From Rhodococcus qingshengii JCM 15477 (GTDB lineage Bacteria > Actinomycetota > Actinomycetes > Mycobacteriales > Mycobacteriaceae): a stretch of 64,000 nt of DNA. The stretch is taken from positions 1 to 64,000 of the forward strand of contig NZ_CP096564.1 of NCBI RefSeq assembly GCF_023221595.1, given 5' to 3'. The notes below the pieces were generated by a model that did no database searches, was not told the origin of the DNA, and was given only the letters and a program-made list of their open reading frames with translations. Both the position numbers and the translations under genes were made by a program. Of this stretch, positions 17,920 to 27,120 are shown piece after piece. Positions within the stretch are counted from its first letter, which is position 1. Each line of letters starts with the position of its first letter.

Positions 17920-18894
17920 TCACGGGGTGTGAGAGTTGGCTTGCAACACACACTGCCTGAGTCGCCAGGTGCGGTCAGGTTCCCATTCGAGCGCTCCGTT
18001 GTCTGTCGTCCAGTACCAGCCGTCGTGGAACGCTTTCGAGGTGGTCAGGCTGTCGGCGAGATCGGTCAGCATGGCGCTGATCGAGACCCACTGTGGTCCA
18101 GGCTCGTCCGCTCCCGTCTTATCGAATTCGGTCACGCAGCCGTGCATGGGTCCAGGTCGGGTGTCAACGCACAAAAAGTTGCTGTCGAGTCCCGCGAAGG
18201 GGACGAAAGCCGGAATGAAGGTGTCGGCTTGAAATCCAGCCTCGGCAGGCGCGTCAACAGGCCCACCGCCGTACAAGCGAGCACTCTCGTCCCAAATCCG
18301 AGTCGATGACTCCCAATGCCAGATGGCATCGTCCAACGTGAGAAACGCGAAACGGTGGAGCAACCCCAGCAACCGGTCGTCGGAAACTCCGTCGACCAAG
18401 GTGTAAAGCTCGATCAACTCGGCCGGCCAACTTTGTCCCGTCTTCGCCATCGCGGCATCGACACTGTCGCGGTCGGCTCCAGTGATCGTCGTGCCGGGAA
18501 AGTGGACTCGCAGCCAATCGGAGATCCGGCTCCACTGATCACGAACCGAACCCGCCGTCGTTGAATGCACGGCGCTTCGCGCGTGCGAAGAACCCTCGAT
18601 CATCGCCTCGACAGCAGCGCGGCGCTGTGCGTTCTCTTCCTCGGTGACACACCTGCGGATATCGGCTTCGAGTTCAGCGCGGTCAAGACTCTGATCGCCG
18701 AATCCTGGCACACGGGCATGTGCGCTTCCCAAGGACACCCAGATCATCGGCCGCGATCCGTCCTCGGACACAGCCAACTGCACGCCTTCCTCGGCGATCT
18801 GCGCGATCGCAGCATCATCACCAACGACGTAACCATCGCGTAGGAGAACCTCGCCGGAACCCGAGCCTGGCCGAGCAACCGCCCAATAGGTCAC
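17920..18894 (-). CDS. SMI1/KNR4-like protein
   Basis: The 324-residue protein has an N-terminal segment of about 100 residues without a family name, then a SMI1/KNR4-like domain (VDAAMAKTGQSWPAELIELY, LVDGVSD, FLTLDDAIWHW, FIPAFVPFAGLDSNFLCVD, GPQWVSISAMLTDLADSL). SMI1 proteins bind other proteins and in bacteria are frequent immunity proteins of polymorphic toxins. No toxin gene lies beside it, so it could be an orphan immunity gene or a regulatory factor. No signal peptide; cytosolic. Confidence 0.75.
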   Translation of the reverse strand: MTYWAVARPGSGSGEVLLRDGYVVGDDAAIAQIAEEGVQLAVSEDGSRPMIWVSLGSAHARVPGFGDQSLDRAELEADIRRCVTEEENAQRRAAVEAMIEGSSHARSAVHSTTAGSVRDQWSRISDWLRVHFPGTTITGADRDSVDAAMAKTGQSWPAELIELYTLVDGVSDDRLLGLLHRFAFLTLDDAIWHWESSTRIWDESARLYGGGPVDAPAEAGFQADTFIPAFVPFAGLDSNFLCVDTRPGPMHGCVTEFDKTGADEPGPQWVSISAMLTDLADSLTTSKAFHDGWYWTTDNGALEWEPDRTWRLRQCVLQANSHTP

Positions 18895-19325
18895 GGAGCA
18901 CTCTCTTTCATCTTCATCCGATGCTGGAAATCGATTATTCGTTCTGAGAGATTGTCTCAGTCAAGCGGGGCGACACGGTCAGGCACCTTTTCGTTACTAG
19001 TAGCGGACGCGTTCGGGGCATTTGCCCCGCGCCGCGTGCCGCGCCGGAGATGGGAACGGCCTTCGGCCGTGCTTGACAAAAGCTATTGAGATTCACTTCT
19101 GGCTTTCCGATTCTCGTCGGCGGTGACCTGCGCGCAACCCCTGGCGGCGCAAGCGCCGGCCGGTGGCTCCGAGAAATTTTCGCCACTCGCACGCTCCCGT
19201 CAAAATTTTCTCGGCCCAGGGGTGGCACTCCGGCCCCCTCATGCCGACGCGATTCTCCTTTGCCAGAAGGCGAAAAAAATTGGCGGGGCACCAGGCCCGG
19301 TCACTGTCACAGCAAGGGGAACGAT
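18895..19325. other. Gene-free, hairpin-rich region
   Basis: About 430 bases with several short inverted repeats: CTGAGA/TCTCAG (18944-18960), CGGGGCATTTGCCCCG near 19013-19029, CGGCCTTCGGCCG near 19056-19068, GAGAAATTTT (19171) facing AAAATTTTCTC (19202). A TTGACA box sits near 19074. It lies upstream of the DUF4192 gene and may hold its promoter or an origin-like element; no function is shown. Confidence 0.4.
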
Positions 19326-20297
19326 ATGCAGAACATCCGTTTGAGGACCGCCACCGACGTCTTGGCCGCAATCCCGGCATTGCTCGGATTCGTCCCCGCC
19401 AATTCCGTCGTGATGATCGCGCTCACCGGATCACCGGCAACCCTCGCGTTTGTCGCGCGCACCGATGTCGTCGGTGCCGATGCGGCAGCCGACTACAGCA
19501 CCGCACTCGAGCAAGCTGCAGTCACGTCCGTTATCTGGGTTGTCGTCGGAGCCGGTCCGGTGGCAGCCGCCGGACTCGATCAGATCGAGGCAGCGCAGCG
19601 CGAGCTCGACGGCAGGGGAATCCGCAGCGGCCGCACCCTTGTCGCCGAGTCTCTCGAGGTCGGAGCGGAGTGGTTCGACACCAACGGAGAGGAGAGCGGA
19701 CGCACCGCCGACCCGACCCTGTCGGAGGTCAGCATGAACCGAATCATGGGCGGACGTCAGACGTCGAGCAGCCGCGCCGAGATCGAAGCCCGTTACCGCG
19801 AGGACACGGCCGCCGACATGGACGCAGCCCGCGCCGCCGCAGCCGAGCAGGGCGAGGACTTCGCACGAAACACGATCACGGAAATCGCCGCAGTCGTGCG
19901 CAATTTCGAGGTCCCCAGTCTCGACCTCGCCGCCCGCGCCGGATTGTGCGCGGCAGCGGACCCGCACCACCGCGATGCCATGATCGGAATCGTCACGATC
20001 AGCCCGCAAGCCGCAGCGGACGCCTTCGGAACCATCGCCGCGCACCTACGCGGAAATTGCCGAGTCCAGGCCCTCACCCTTGCCGGGTTGGCCGCATACG
20101 TCGACGGCGACGGAGTCGCCGCCGGAATTGCGTTCGAGGCCGCGAGCGCCATCGGCGTCGACCCCAGCCTCACGACGTTGCTCAAGCTGCTCGACTCGTC
20201 CCGCACAGCCGGACTCAAGCCGGAGGCGATCGCCGAACTTGCCACCATCGGCGTCGAGGTGGCGCGCTCGATGGGAATCGACCTCGACACCGAATAG
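19326..20297 (+). CDS. DUF4192 family protein
   Basis: From the ATG at 19326 (behind AAGGGGAAC) the protein has 323 residues. The N-terminus (IRLRTATDVLAAIPALLGFV, then PANSVVMIALTG) is typical of DUF4192, an actinobacterial family often found on plasmids and mobile elements. The middle is Ala/Glu-rich and helical; the C-terminus contains repeat-like helices (VQALTLAGLAAYVDGDGVAA). No catalytic residues are known for the family. A strong terminator follows at 20314-20348. It sits at the head of the plasmid DNA-processing module. Confidence 0.8.
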   Translation: MQNIRLRTATDVLAAIPALLGFVPANSVVMIALTGSPATLAFVARTDVVGADAAADYSTALEQAAVTSVIWVVVGAGPVAAAGLDQIEAAQRELDGRGIRSGRTLVAESLEVGAEWFDTNGEESGRTADPTLSEVSMNRIMGGRQTSSSRAEIEARYREDTAADMDAARAAAAEQGEDFARNTITEIAAVVRNFEVPSLDLAARAGLCAAADPHHRDAMIGIVTISPQAAADAFGTIAAHLRGNCRVQALTLAGLAAYVDGDGVAAGIAFEAASAIGVDPSLTTLLKLLDSSRTAGLKPEAIAELATIGVEVARSMGIDLDTE

Positions 20298-20313
20298 CCG
20301 AACGGACAAAAAC

Positions 20314-20348
20314 GCGGCCCCGACTCAACTCGAGAGAGTCGGGGCCGC
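20314..20348 (+). terminator. Perfect 13-bp hairpin terminator
   Basis: GCGGCCCCGACTC at 20314-20326 pairs with 20336-20348 around a 9-nt loop, 17 bases after the DUF4192 stop and preceded by an A-rich run, so it may also stop transcription arriving from the minus-strand side. Confidence 0.8.
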
Positions 20349-20441
20349 CCCCGTACGTGGTGGTGGTTGCTCGGGCATCGAGCCCTTACAACCACTGCGC
20401 CACACTGTGCGGACCGGCGGCCCGGACGCGTCGTGCGTCGT

Positions 20442-20639
20442 TCAGCGGAAGAGATCGTCCGGATCTCCCGCAGCCGGAAAAGCGATGTCGATACGCGGAG
20501 TCTGCACAACCGAAGTTTCGGTCAAACCCGCCACGACCGCAACGAGATCCGCATCGGTGATCCTTTGCGTGTGCTTCGTCGCCTGGTACGCGGCCGCTTC
20601 CACAGCGGACCGCTTACGCGGAGTGAAGTTCTCGCTCAT
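20442..20639 (-). CDS. Small hypothetical plasmid protein
   Basis: A 65-residue protein starting at the ATG at 20639, with AAGGG seven bases upstream. It is mostly helical (RKRSAVEAAAYQATKHTQ) with an acidic C-terminal end (GDPDDLFR). It starts 17 bases after the stop of the HNH-like gene and is probably co-transcribed with it. No family recognised. Confidence 0.6.
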   Translation of the reverse strand: MSENFTPRKRSAVEAAAYQATKHTQRITDADLVAVVAGLTETSVVQTPRIDIAFPAAGDPDDLFR

Positions 20640-20656
20640 CTGGTGCCCTTCGCTCG

Positions 20657-21223
20657 TCAAAAAAGTGTCGCGGTGCTTGTGTGACGCAACACCGCTTGAA
20701 CCGCATCCGCATCCCAACCGTTGCGCAATGCTTCGCGCAGCGCTCGCGACCGAGCAACCCGCGCCGCACGATCCGGCCCGTACCAATGCCAGCTCTGCCC
20801 GCGCCCACCGCCGCGTCCCTTCGCGCCCATCCCCGCAAGATTCTGCGATTGCGTGCCGAGCACCACGTGCGGGCGACCTAACGCTTCCGAGACCCGAACA
20901 CAGATCGGGTTGTCGCACACCTCGTGAATCGCCATCTCCGAATCTTCGAGAGGCCGAACGAGTTCGAGCATCAGCGCGTACCGATGCGGACGGACGACCC
21001 GCTGCCGGCCATCGCGCTTGATCCAGAAACGGCCGTACCCGTCGTCAGAAATCGAACCTGTCCAGAAATGGCAATCACGCTCACCAGGGCCGCGAACAAT
21101 GAACCGCTCGAACCGCTCCCGCTCCCGATCGCCAGGGGCCGGCAGTGACAACCCATCACGCCGATCTTCCTGGCGACCAAGACCCTGCACGCCCGGAAGC
21201 GTTAGGTCCTCCGGATTCGTCAT
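20657..21223 (-). CDS. HNH-like protein with altered nuclease core
   Basis: The 188-residue protein shares the HNH_3 scaffold: CHFWTGSISDDGYGRF, PHRYALMLELVRPL, AIHEVCDNPICVRVSEALG and PHVVLGTQSQN. The usual CxNPxHL step is replaced: after CDNPIC the Asn-Pro is missing and a short insertion precedes PHVVLGT, so nuclease activity is doubtful while metal binding may remain. The C-terminal helix (GPDRAARVARSRALREALRN) resembles that of the intact paralogue at 12-635. A perfect inverted repeat spans its start codon. It is followed closely by the 65-residue gene. Confidence 0.72.
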   Translation of the reverse strand: MTNPEDLTLPGVQGLGRQEDRRDGLSLPAPGDRERERFERFIVRGPGERDCHFWTGSISDDGYGRFWIKRDGRQRVVRPHRYALMLELVRPLEDSEMAIHEVCDNPICVRVSEALGRPHVVLGTQSQNLAGMGAKGRGGGRGQSWHWYGPDRAARVARSRALREALRNGWDADAVQAVLRHTSTATLF

Positions 21224-21246
21224 CGAGAAAACCTAACGCTTCCGGG
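21192..21246. promoter_or_regulatory. 16-bp perfect inverted repeat enclosing a start codon
   Basis: CCCGGAAGCGTTAGGT at 21192-21207 is the exact reverse complement of 21231-21246. The 23-base spacer contains the ATG of the HNH-like gene (21221-21223). One arm lies in codons 6-11, the other in the 5' leader. In mRNA the start codon would sit in the hairpin loop; in DNA it is a large operator-like palindrome. Confidence 0.85.
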
Positions 21247-21416
21247 ACCGGCCGATCCGTCGGCGCGGGTTGCCCCCAACCGGGGACAGCGAATTCCCTC
21301 ATGTGGATGCCCGAGATTTCTGTTCCCGCTCCGCTCGATCTCAGGCAACACACAATCGGTCGCTGACACCCAACCGGGGACAACCCGCATCGCAGTCACC
21401 ATCGCAGGACCGCCGA

Positions 21417-21872
21417 CTAGGAGGCGACAGCAGTAGGAGACGAATCCGATGAACTCGAAGCAGACTCAGCCGAAGCCTTCTCATTCTTCTTCGCGGAATC
21501 AGCTTTAGACGAATCCTTTGCCGGAGTCCCGCCGGCCGTACGAGCCAGCTTCAGCAACTTGTTGACCTCGGTACTCGTAAGTCCGGTCATCGTCACGATC
21601 GACGCGACAGATTCCCCGCGACTCTTGAGTGCCGCCAAGGACGACGCTCGCGTGGCATCCGAGGCGAGCAACTTCTCGCTCGTCTCCTCGCGAATGCGAG
21701 CGATCCGGGCCTCCGCATCGGCTTGTGCCTTCTCGCTGTTCTCGTCCGCCTTGAAGAATGCGGCGAGATCATCTTCGTTCTGCTTGATCCGAGCTTGCTC
21801 TTCCGCGAGCCGTGCCGCAGTGGCGGAACGAGCACGTTCCCTCGCGCTGACTCTGTTCGCCGTTGACGTCAT
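21417..21872 (-). CDS. Coiled-coil protein with HTH-like segment, likely relaxosome accessory
   Basis: The 151-residue protein is a long charged helix (about residues 8-80, rich in Ala, Glu, Arg) followed by an HTH-like segment at 82-110 (RGESVASIVTMTGLTSTEVN) and a Ser/Lys/Ala tail. It is divergently transcribed from the relaxase gene with 361 bases between, the usual place for an oriT-binding accessory factor. The function is inferred from position and DNA-binding-like architecture; no family is recognised. Confidence 0.65.
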   Translation of the reverse strand: MTSTANRVSARERARSATAARLAEEQARIKQNEDDLAAFFKADENSEKAQADAEARIARIREETSEKLLASDATRASSLAALKSRGESVASIVTMTGLTSTEVNKLLKLARTAGGTPAKDSSKADSAKKNEKASAESASSSSDSSPTAVAS

Positions 21873-22233
21873 ACCAGCATCCTAAGCCTTCGGCACCATC
21901 AATCGCTCTTTCGCCACTCCATTTCTGCATTTCGCCACAGCTTGCGATCTTCACGCCCATTCACTGCACCTCGTCCCTCGGCATCAGGAACTTCGTTCCT
22001 CAGCTTTTCAGTTCGTTCCTCACCAATGATCAAAATCTGAAACCGCACACACCATTTGCACTTGCCGTGGGCCTAGAGGAGACTCGATTTATGATGACGC
22101 CCAAGTCGCTCACCAGCTTTGCCGGTGTCGCGCACTTGGAGACCGCTGAGAATGCCTGCGACCGGCGCATTCAGCCGCGGTTTCAGTGCTACGGAACCTG
22201 TGTCCGGCACCGTCCCGCTGCGGCGGTTTCGAC
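21873..22233. other. oriT: Candidate origin of transfer between divergent mobilisation genes
   Basis: A 361-base intergenic region, AT-richer than its surroundings, between the coiled-coil gene and the relaxase gene. It includes AGGAAC-TTC-GTTCCT (about 21988-22002) and a further GTTCGTTCCTCA nearby, giving nested and direct repeats. MobF relaxases usually nick next to their own gene. The nic site is not identified. Confidence 0.4.
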
Positions 22234-25200
22234 ATGATGACCCTGCACCGGCTGCACGCCGGAGACGGATACACCTACCTCACGCGACAGGTCGCCAGCG
22301 GTGACCGCGAGATCGCCCGCGGCCAGAATCTTGCCGACTACTACGTTGCCGAAGGCACTCCGCCCGGCCTGTGGGTCGGCAAAGGGATCGACGACCTCGG
22401 ACTCACCGGTCAGGTCTCGGAAGAGCAAATGCGCGCCTTGTTCGGTGAGGGTCTGCACCCCAATGCGGACCTCCTTTTCGACCAAGCGATCGCCGCAGGA
22501 ATGTCGCCGAAGGCAGCCATTGAAGCGCAAAAACTCGGTCGAGCTTTCCCGAAGTTCAAGAACGATGTCGAGTTCGTCAACGAGCTCAACTCAGCCCTGG
22601 AGGCCCACCGCATCGACACCGGTAAGGCCCCGACCCGCGACGAGCGCGACGCCCTCCGGTTTATGCTCGCGGCGAAGCATTACCAGAAACAGCACGGTCA
22701 GTCAGCGGCCACCAAGGGAGAACTTGTCCGCTTCATGGCCGCTCAAGAGTCGAAGATCCGGCAACCAGTCGCCGGTTACGACCTCGTGTTCACGCCAGTG
22801 AAAAGCGTCTCCGTCCTGTGGGGACTAGGCGATGACGAGGTACGGACCGCCATCGAGCAGGCCCATAAAGATGCTGTGAACGAGACCCTCGCATGGATCG
22901 AATCCGAAGCAGCGCTGACCCGACGCGGTACTGCCGGCGTCGAACAGATCGACACCGACGGACTCGTCATCGCCCAGTTCGACCACTTCGACAACCGCAA
23001 CGGCGACCCCAATCTGCACACCCACTGCGCCGTCTCCAACAAGGTCCGGGGCATCGACGGGAACTGGTCGTCACTCGACGCGAGGGTCCTACACCGCATC
23101 GCCGTCGCCGGAGCCGCACGCTACAACCGCATCGTTGCCGACAAGATCAGCCGCGCGCTCCCCGTCGCATTCGAGGACCGTTCACGAGGCGAAAACAAGC
23201 AGCCGGTCCGCGAGATTGCGGGAGTACCGCAGGAGCTTCTCGACGGCTTCTCTCGTCGCCCCCAAATCATGGAGCGGGCCAACGAACTGATGGCCGAATA
23301 CCGCGCCGAACACGGCAAGAACCCGTCCAAGGTTGTCCAAATTTCTCTCGTCCAGCGAGCCACTCTGGAAACGCGATCCGGTAAGCAGACCCCGAAATCG
23401 TTGGCCGCGATGCGCGAGGAATGGCGCGAACAAGCGGTGAACATGCTCGGCGCCGACGGCATCGACAACCTTCTCTCGACCGCCCTATCCCAGGACGAAC
23501 CGTTCATCGACCCCGCCGAATTCGACGCCGACCAGGTGGCCAGCTCCGCAGTCGAACGGGTCTCGTTGCAACGAAGCACCTGGACCGAAGCCAACGTACG
23601 GACTGTCGCCGAGGACATGCTCTCGCGGGTGAAGTTCCCGTCCGAAGAACAAGCCAACGCAGCAGTCGAACTCGTCGTCAACCGCGCCTTGCACCGCGAC
23701 TCGCTACTCGTTGACATCAGCCTCGACCAGATGCCAGAAGCGATGACTCGCGCCAACGGCGAGTCCACGCTCACCGATCACCAGAAGGCCCGCTACACCA
23801 GCACCGCAATGCTCGACGCGGAGCAACGACTCCTCAACGCAGCCCACACCCCGACTGTTTTCACCGTCTCCGACAGCGCATTCGAGACCGCTCTCGCCTA
23901 CCGCGAGAACCTCGAAGGCCGACCCTTCAACAAGGGACAGATAACGCTCGCCCGACACCTCGCAACCACCGAGGCACTCCTCGCCGTCGGCATCGGACCG
24001 GCCGGCACCGGCAAAACCACATCCATGAAAGCCGTCACCGATGCATGGCAGGCGCAAGGCCGCGACGTCATCGCACTCGGACCCTCCGCAGCCGCAGCGA
24101 CCGTGCTCGGCGAAGACATCGGCGTGCGCGGACGCACCATCGACGACATCCTCACGCGCCACCGCTTGGGCATCGACGCCGCGATCAACCGCGGCGCGAT
24201 GCTGCTCGTCGACGAGTCCGGAATGGCATCGACACACCAGCTCGACGCCCTCGTACAGATCGCCGCCGAACACGGCGCAGTCGTCCGCCTGATCGGTGAC
24301 CCCGCCCAGCTGTCCGCCGTCAACGCCGGCGGCGCACTCGGACTACTCGCACGCAACACCCGAGCACCCGAACTCGAAGAAGTCGTCCGATTCAGCGACG
24401 ACGACGAACGCGACATCTCCCTCGCACTACGCAAGGGCGAACACTCCGTCATCGAGTGGTACGAGGAACGTGACCGCCTCATCGGAGGAAGCCGCGACGA
24501 ACTACTCGACAAAATCCTGCGCGATCACCTTGCCGATACTGCCGCCGGATCGACATCGGTCATGCTCGCCCCGACCACAGCCGACGTGCAGTCCCTCAAT
24601 CAGGCAGCCCAAGCGATCCACCTCGTAAACGGCACCCTCACCGACGGCACACGTACAGCTCTGACCGCAGGCGACCACGCCTACGTCGGGGACATCATCG
24701 TCACCCGCCGCAACCAGAACAACATCACCGCTGTCGGCGGAACCCGCGCCGGCCAACGCGTCGAAAACGGCGACCTGTGGACTGTGCACGCAGTCACCGA
24801 GCACGGCATCATCGCCGTACACAAACGCCACGGCGGCACCGTCAGCCTCCCGAACTGGTACCTGACCCAACACACCGAACTCGGCTACGCGCACACCATC
24901 CACCGCGCCCAGGGCATGACAGTCGACGTCGCCCGCTCGCTACTCGGAGCCTCCGTCACCCGCGAAGCCGGATACGTCGCACTCACCCGCGGCCGCCACG
25001 GAAACTACGCCTACCTCATCACCGACGAGCTGCCCGACGGCGACCTCGACCACCAACCGGACCCCGTCTCCACCCGCAGCGGTGTGCTCGCCGAGATCCT
25101 CGATCGCCGCGGCGAGGAGATCTCCGCAACCGAACAACTACGCGAGGCACTCGACCGAGCCAGCGACCCCGCCCGCTTTCAGACCTACTACGACGTGGCC

Positions 25201-26943
25201 GCGGCCAAACTCGGCACCGACTACGCCCTGCACCTGCTCGACCGGTCACTGCCAGCGACCATCCTCGCGACCGCCAAGAAGCAAGACGGCTTCGATTCCC
25301 TCGTCGCCCGCGTCCGTGAACTCGCCACCCACGGCGCCGACATCGCCCCGATCCTCGCAGCAGCGACAGACCGCGAACTCGCCACCGTCGGCAACATCCC
25401 CGGCGCCTTGCTCAGACGATTGAAAGCAATCGAGACACCCGCACTCGCCGACGACCAGCAAGCGATCCTCCCCCCGGCCCACAGCGGAAGCGATCACACC
25501 CTGCGCGAATTCGCTACCCGCATGCGCGAGCAGATCGGCAGCTCCCCCACCGTGACCGCCGCAGATTTCGACGGACTGCGACCCGTCGACCTCGAATACA
25601 CCCACCCACAGCAATCCGCCTACAACGCCGCCCTCGCACGCATCGCAGAAGGCGACGCCGCGACACTCCTCGAAGCGGCACTCCCCGACCACGTCGTCGA
25701 CGCAATCCGCGACGACGGACAATGGACCCCGCTCCTCGCAGCAGTCGCCGACGCAGAAATTCACGGCGGCCGCGACCCCTACTCCGTCGTCGCCACCATC
25801 ACCGAGCAAGGCCCCGAACGGCTCGCCGGCTACGGAACCGCACTGCTCGAACGCCTCCGGACCCTCGACGACACCACACCCGCAGATCCAGCGCTGCCCA
25901 CCACACACGAACCAATCGCCCCCACCGACCGAGCCCTCGCCGCCTACGCCACCGAACTACGCGACTACCTCGACACGCTCGACTCCCCTACCTCCCGCCC
26001 GGAAACAGCGCAGCCGCAGGAACCGGCACGAACCACTACCCCCGCCCGGACCATCGAACCGTCGCCGATCACCCGGCGCGAAAAGACCCGACCCGAAACA
26101 CCGCAACAACAGACCGAACCTCGGCCCGCAATCACGCGAGATCCCCGCACACCGGCAGCCCCCAGGCTCACCGGCCTGCGTGCACTCAGTGGAGCCAAGC
26201 TCGTCGACGCCCGTCGCCACATTGCCGCCAAGCAACGTCACCTCGAACAACTCCGCACCCTCACCGCAGCGACCCGCGCAGCAGCAGTCTCCCGCAGCCG
26301 CACCGAAGCGGTGCGCCGTGAACACACCCGCATCACCGCCCCCGCCCACGCGCTCACCCAAGCCCAAGCAGCGATCGAGGCGCGCACCGAAAAAGTGCAC
26401 CGCGTCGACACAGCCATCGACGGCGCCCGCACAGAGCTGGCCGGCACCGGACGCCTCGCCCGCACCAAACGCGCCGAAATCGAAGCGAAGATAGGCGCCC
26501 TCGCCGCCGAACGAGCAGCAGCAATCGAGGAGCTCACAGCAGCCCGTACCGCCGCCGAGGCGATCGCACCCGCCAACCAATGGGACAAGATCGCCAACGA
26601 CGCGGCCGAAGCGGACAAGCGACTGCCCGAAGCCCTCCGCGAAGCAGAAGAACGCGACCGCCAAGCGCTCAACACCGCCGACAAGACCCTCGAACGGATC
26701 GACACCCAGCAACAACAGCTCGCTGACCAGGACACCGCAATCACCGGCGAGCAAACCCGGCGGCGCGCCCTCACACCCGAACAGACCATCGTCGAAACGA
26801 CACAACGTGAACAGCAGGCCACCGAGAAGGACACGGGTCAGCAGCCGGAGGCGAAGGAACGCAACAACCGCGCCATGATGCTCGCCCGCCAACGCGAACA
26901 GAACACGCAAGAAAAACGCCGACAGCGAGGCCTAGAATCCTGA
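22234..26943 (+). CDS. traA: MobF-family conjugative relaxase/helicase TraA
   Basis: The protein of 1569 residues nicks plasmid DNA at oriT, stays bound through a tyrosine, and unwinds the strand for transfer. The TrwC-like relaxase domain has the N-terminal Tyr region (GDGYTYL), ADYYVAEGTPPGLWVGKG with a Tyr pair, and the metal site His251, His262, His264 (HFDNRNGDPNLHTH). The helicase part has Walker A GIGPAGTGKTT (about 586-596), LLVDESGMAS, RLIGDPAQLSAV, and the late motif YAHTIHRAQGMTVDVARS with YVALTRGRHGNYAYL. The C-terminal 250 residues are Ala/Glu/Arg-rich coiled coil. I start at the first of two adjacent ATGs at 22234; the frame extends 16 codons upstream without family-like residues. 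It is the transfer initiator for the T4SS at 33-55 kb. Confidence 0.95.
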   Translation: MMTLHRLHAGDGYTYLTRQVASGDREIARGQNLADYYVAEGTPPGLWVGKGIDDLGLTGQVSEEQMRALFGEGLHPNADLLFDQAIAAGMSPKAAIEAQKLGRAFPKFKNDVEFVNELNSALEAHRIDTGKAPTRDERDALRFMLAAKHYQKQHGQSAATKGELVRFMAAQESKIRQPVAGYDLVFTPVKSVSVLWGLGDDEVRTAIEQAHKDAVNETLAWIESEAALTRRGTAGVEQIDTDGLVIAQFDHFDNRNGDPNLHTHCAVSNKVRGIDGNWSSLDARVLHRIAVAGAARYNRIVADKISRALPVAFEDRSRGENKQPVREIAGVPQELLDGFSRRPQIMERANELMAEYRAEHGKNPSKVVQISLVQRATLETRSGKQTPKSLAAMREEWREQAVNMLGADGIDNLLSTALSQDEPFIDPAEFDADQVASSAVERVSLQRSTWTEANVRTVAEDMLSRVKFPSEEQANAAVELVVNRALHRDSLLVDISLDQMPEAMTRANGESTLTDHQKARYTSTAMLDAEQRLLNAAHTPTVFTVSDSAFETALAYRENLEGRPFNKGQITLARHLATTEALLAVGIGPAGTGKTTSMKAVTDAWQAQGRDVIALGPSAAAATVLGEDIGVRGRTIDDILTRHRLGIDAAINRGAMLLVDESGMASTHQLDALVQIAAEHGAVVRLIGDPAQLSAVNAGGALGLLARNTRAPELEEVVRFSDDDERDISLALRKGEHSVIEWYEERDRLIGGSRDELLDKILRDHLADTAAGSTSVMLAPTTADVQSLNQAAQAIHLVNGTLTDGTRTALTAGDHAYVGDIIVTRRNQNNITAVGGTRAGQRVENGDLWTVHAVTEHGIIAVHKRHGGTVSLPNWYLTQHTELGYAHTIHRAQGMTVDVARSLLGASVTREAGYVALTRGRHGNYAYLITDELPDGDLDHQPDPVSTRSGVLAEILDRRGEEISATEQLREALDRASDPARFQTYYDVAAAKLGTDYALHLLDRSLPATILATAKKQDGFDSLVARVRELATHGADIAPILAAATDRELATVGNIPGALLRRLKAIETPALADDQQAILPPAHSGSDHTLREFATRMREQIGSSPTVTAADFDGLRPVDLEYTHPQQSAYNAALARIAEGDAATLLEAALPDHVVDAIRDDGQWTPLLAAVADAEIHGGRDPYSVVATITEQGPERLAGYGTALLERLRTLDDTTPADPALPTTHEPIAPTDRALAAYATELRDYLDTLDSPTSRPETAQPQEPARTTTPARTIEPSPITRREKTRPETPQQQTEPRPAITRDPRTPAAPRLTGLRALSGAKLVDARRHIAAKQRHLEQLRTLTAATRAAAVSRSRTEAVRREHTRITAPAHALTQAQAAIEARTEKVHRVDTAIDGARTELAGTGRLARTKRAEIEAKIGALAAERAAAIEELTAARTAAEAIAPANQWDKIANDAAEADKRLPEALREAEERDRQALNTADKTLERIDTQQQQLADQDTAITGEQTRRRALTPEQTIVETTQREQQATEKDTGQQPEAKERNNRAMMLARQREQNTQEKRRQRGLES

Positions 26944-27120
26944 CATCAGTGTTTACGCGGTATATGAAAATTTTGCATCGGAATTAGCTGTGGTCGTCAT
27001 GTCTCACGTCGGATTCGACGTGTATCTCTGATTTTAGTCGGCGGGTACGAAGATCACACTCGAAGCGCCTGTCGGATTGGTAGCGGCGAAGCTAGATGAT
27101 CCGCGGGAGATGTTTCAGCA

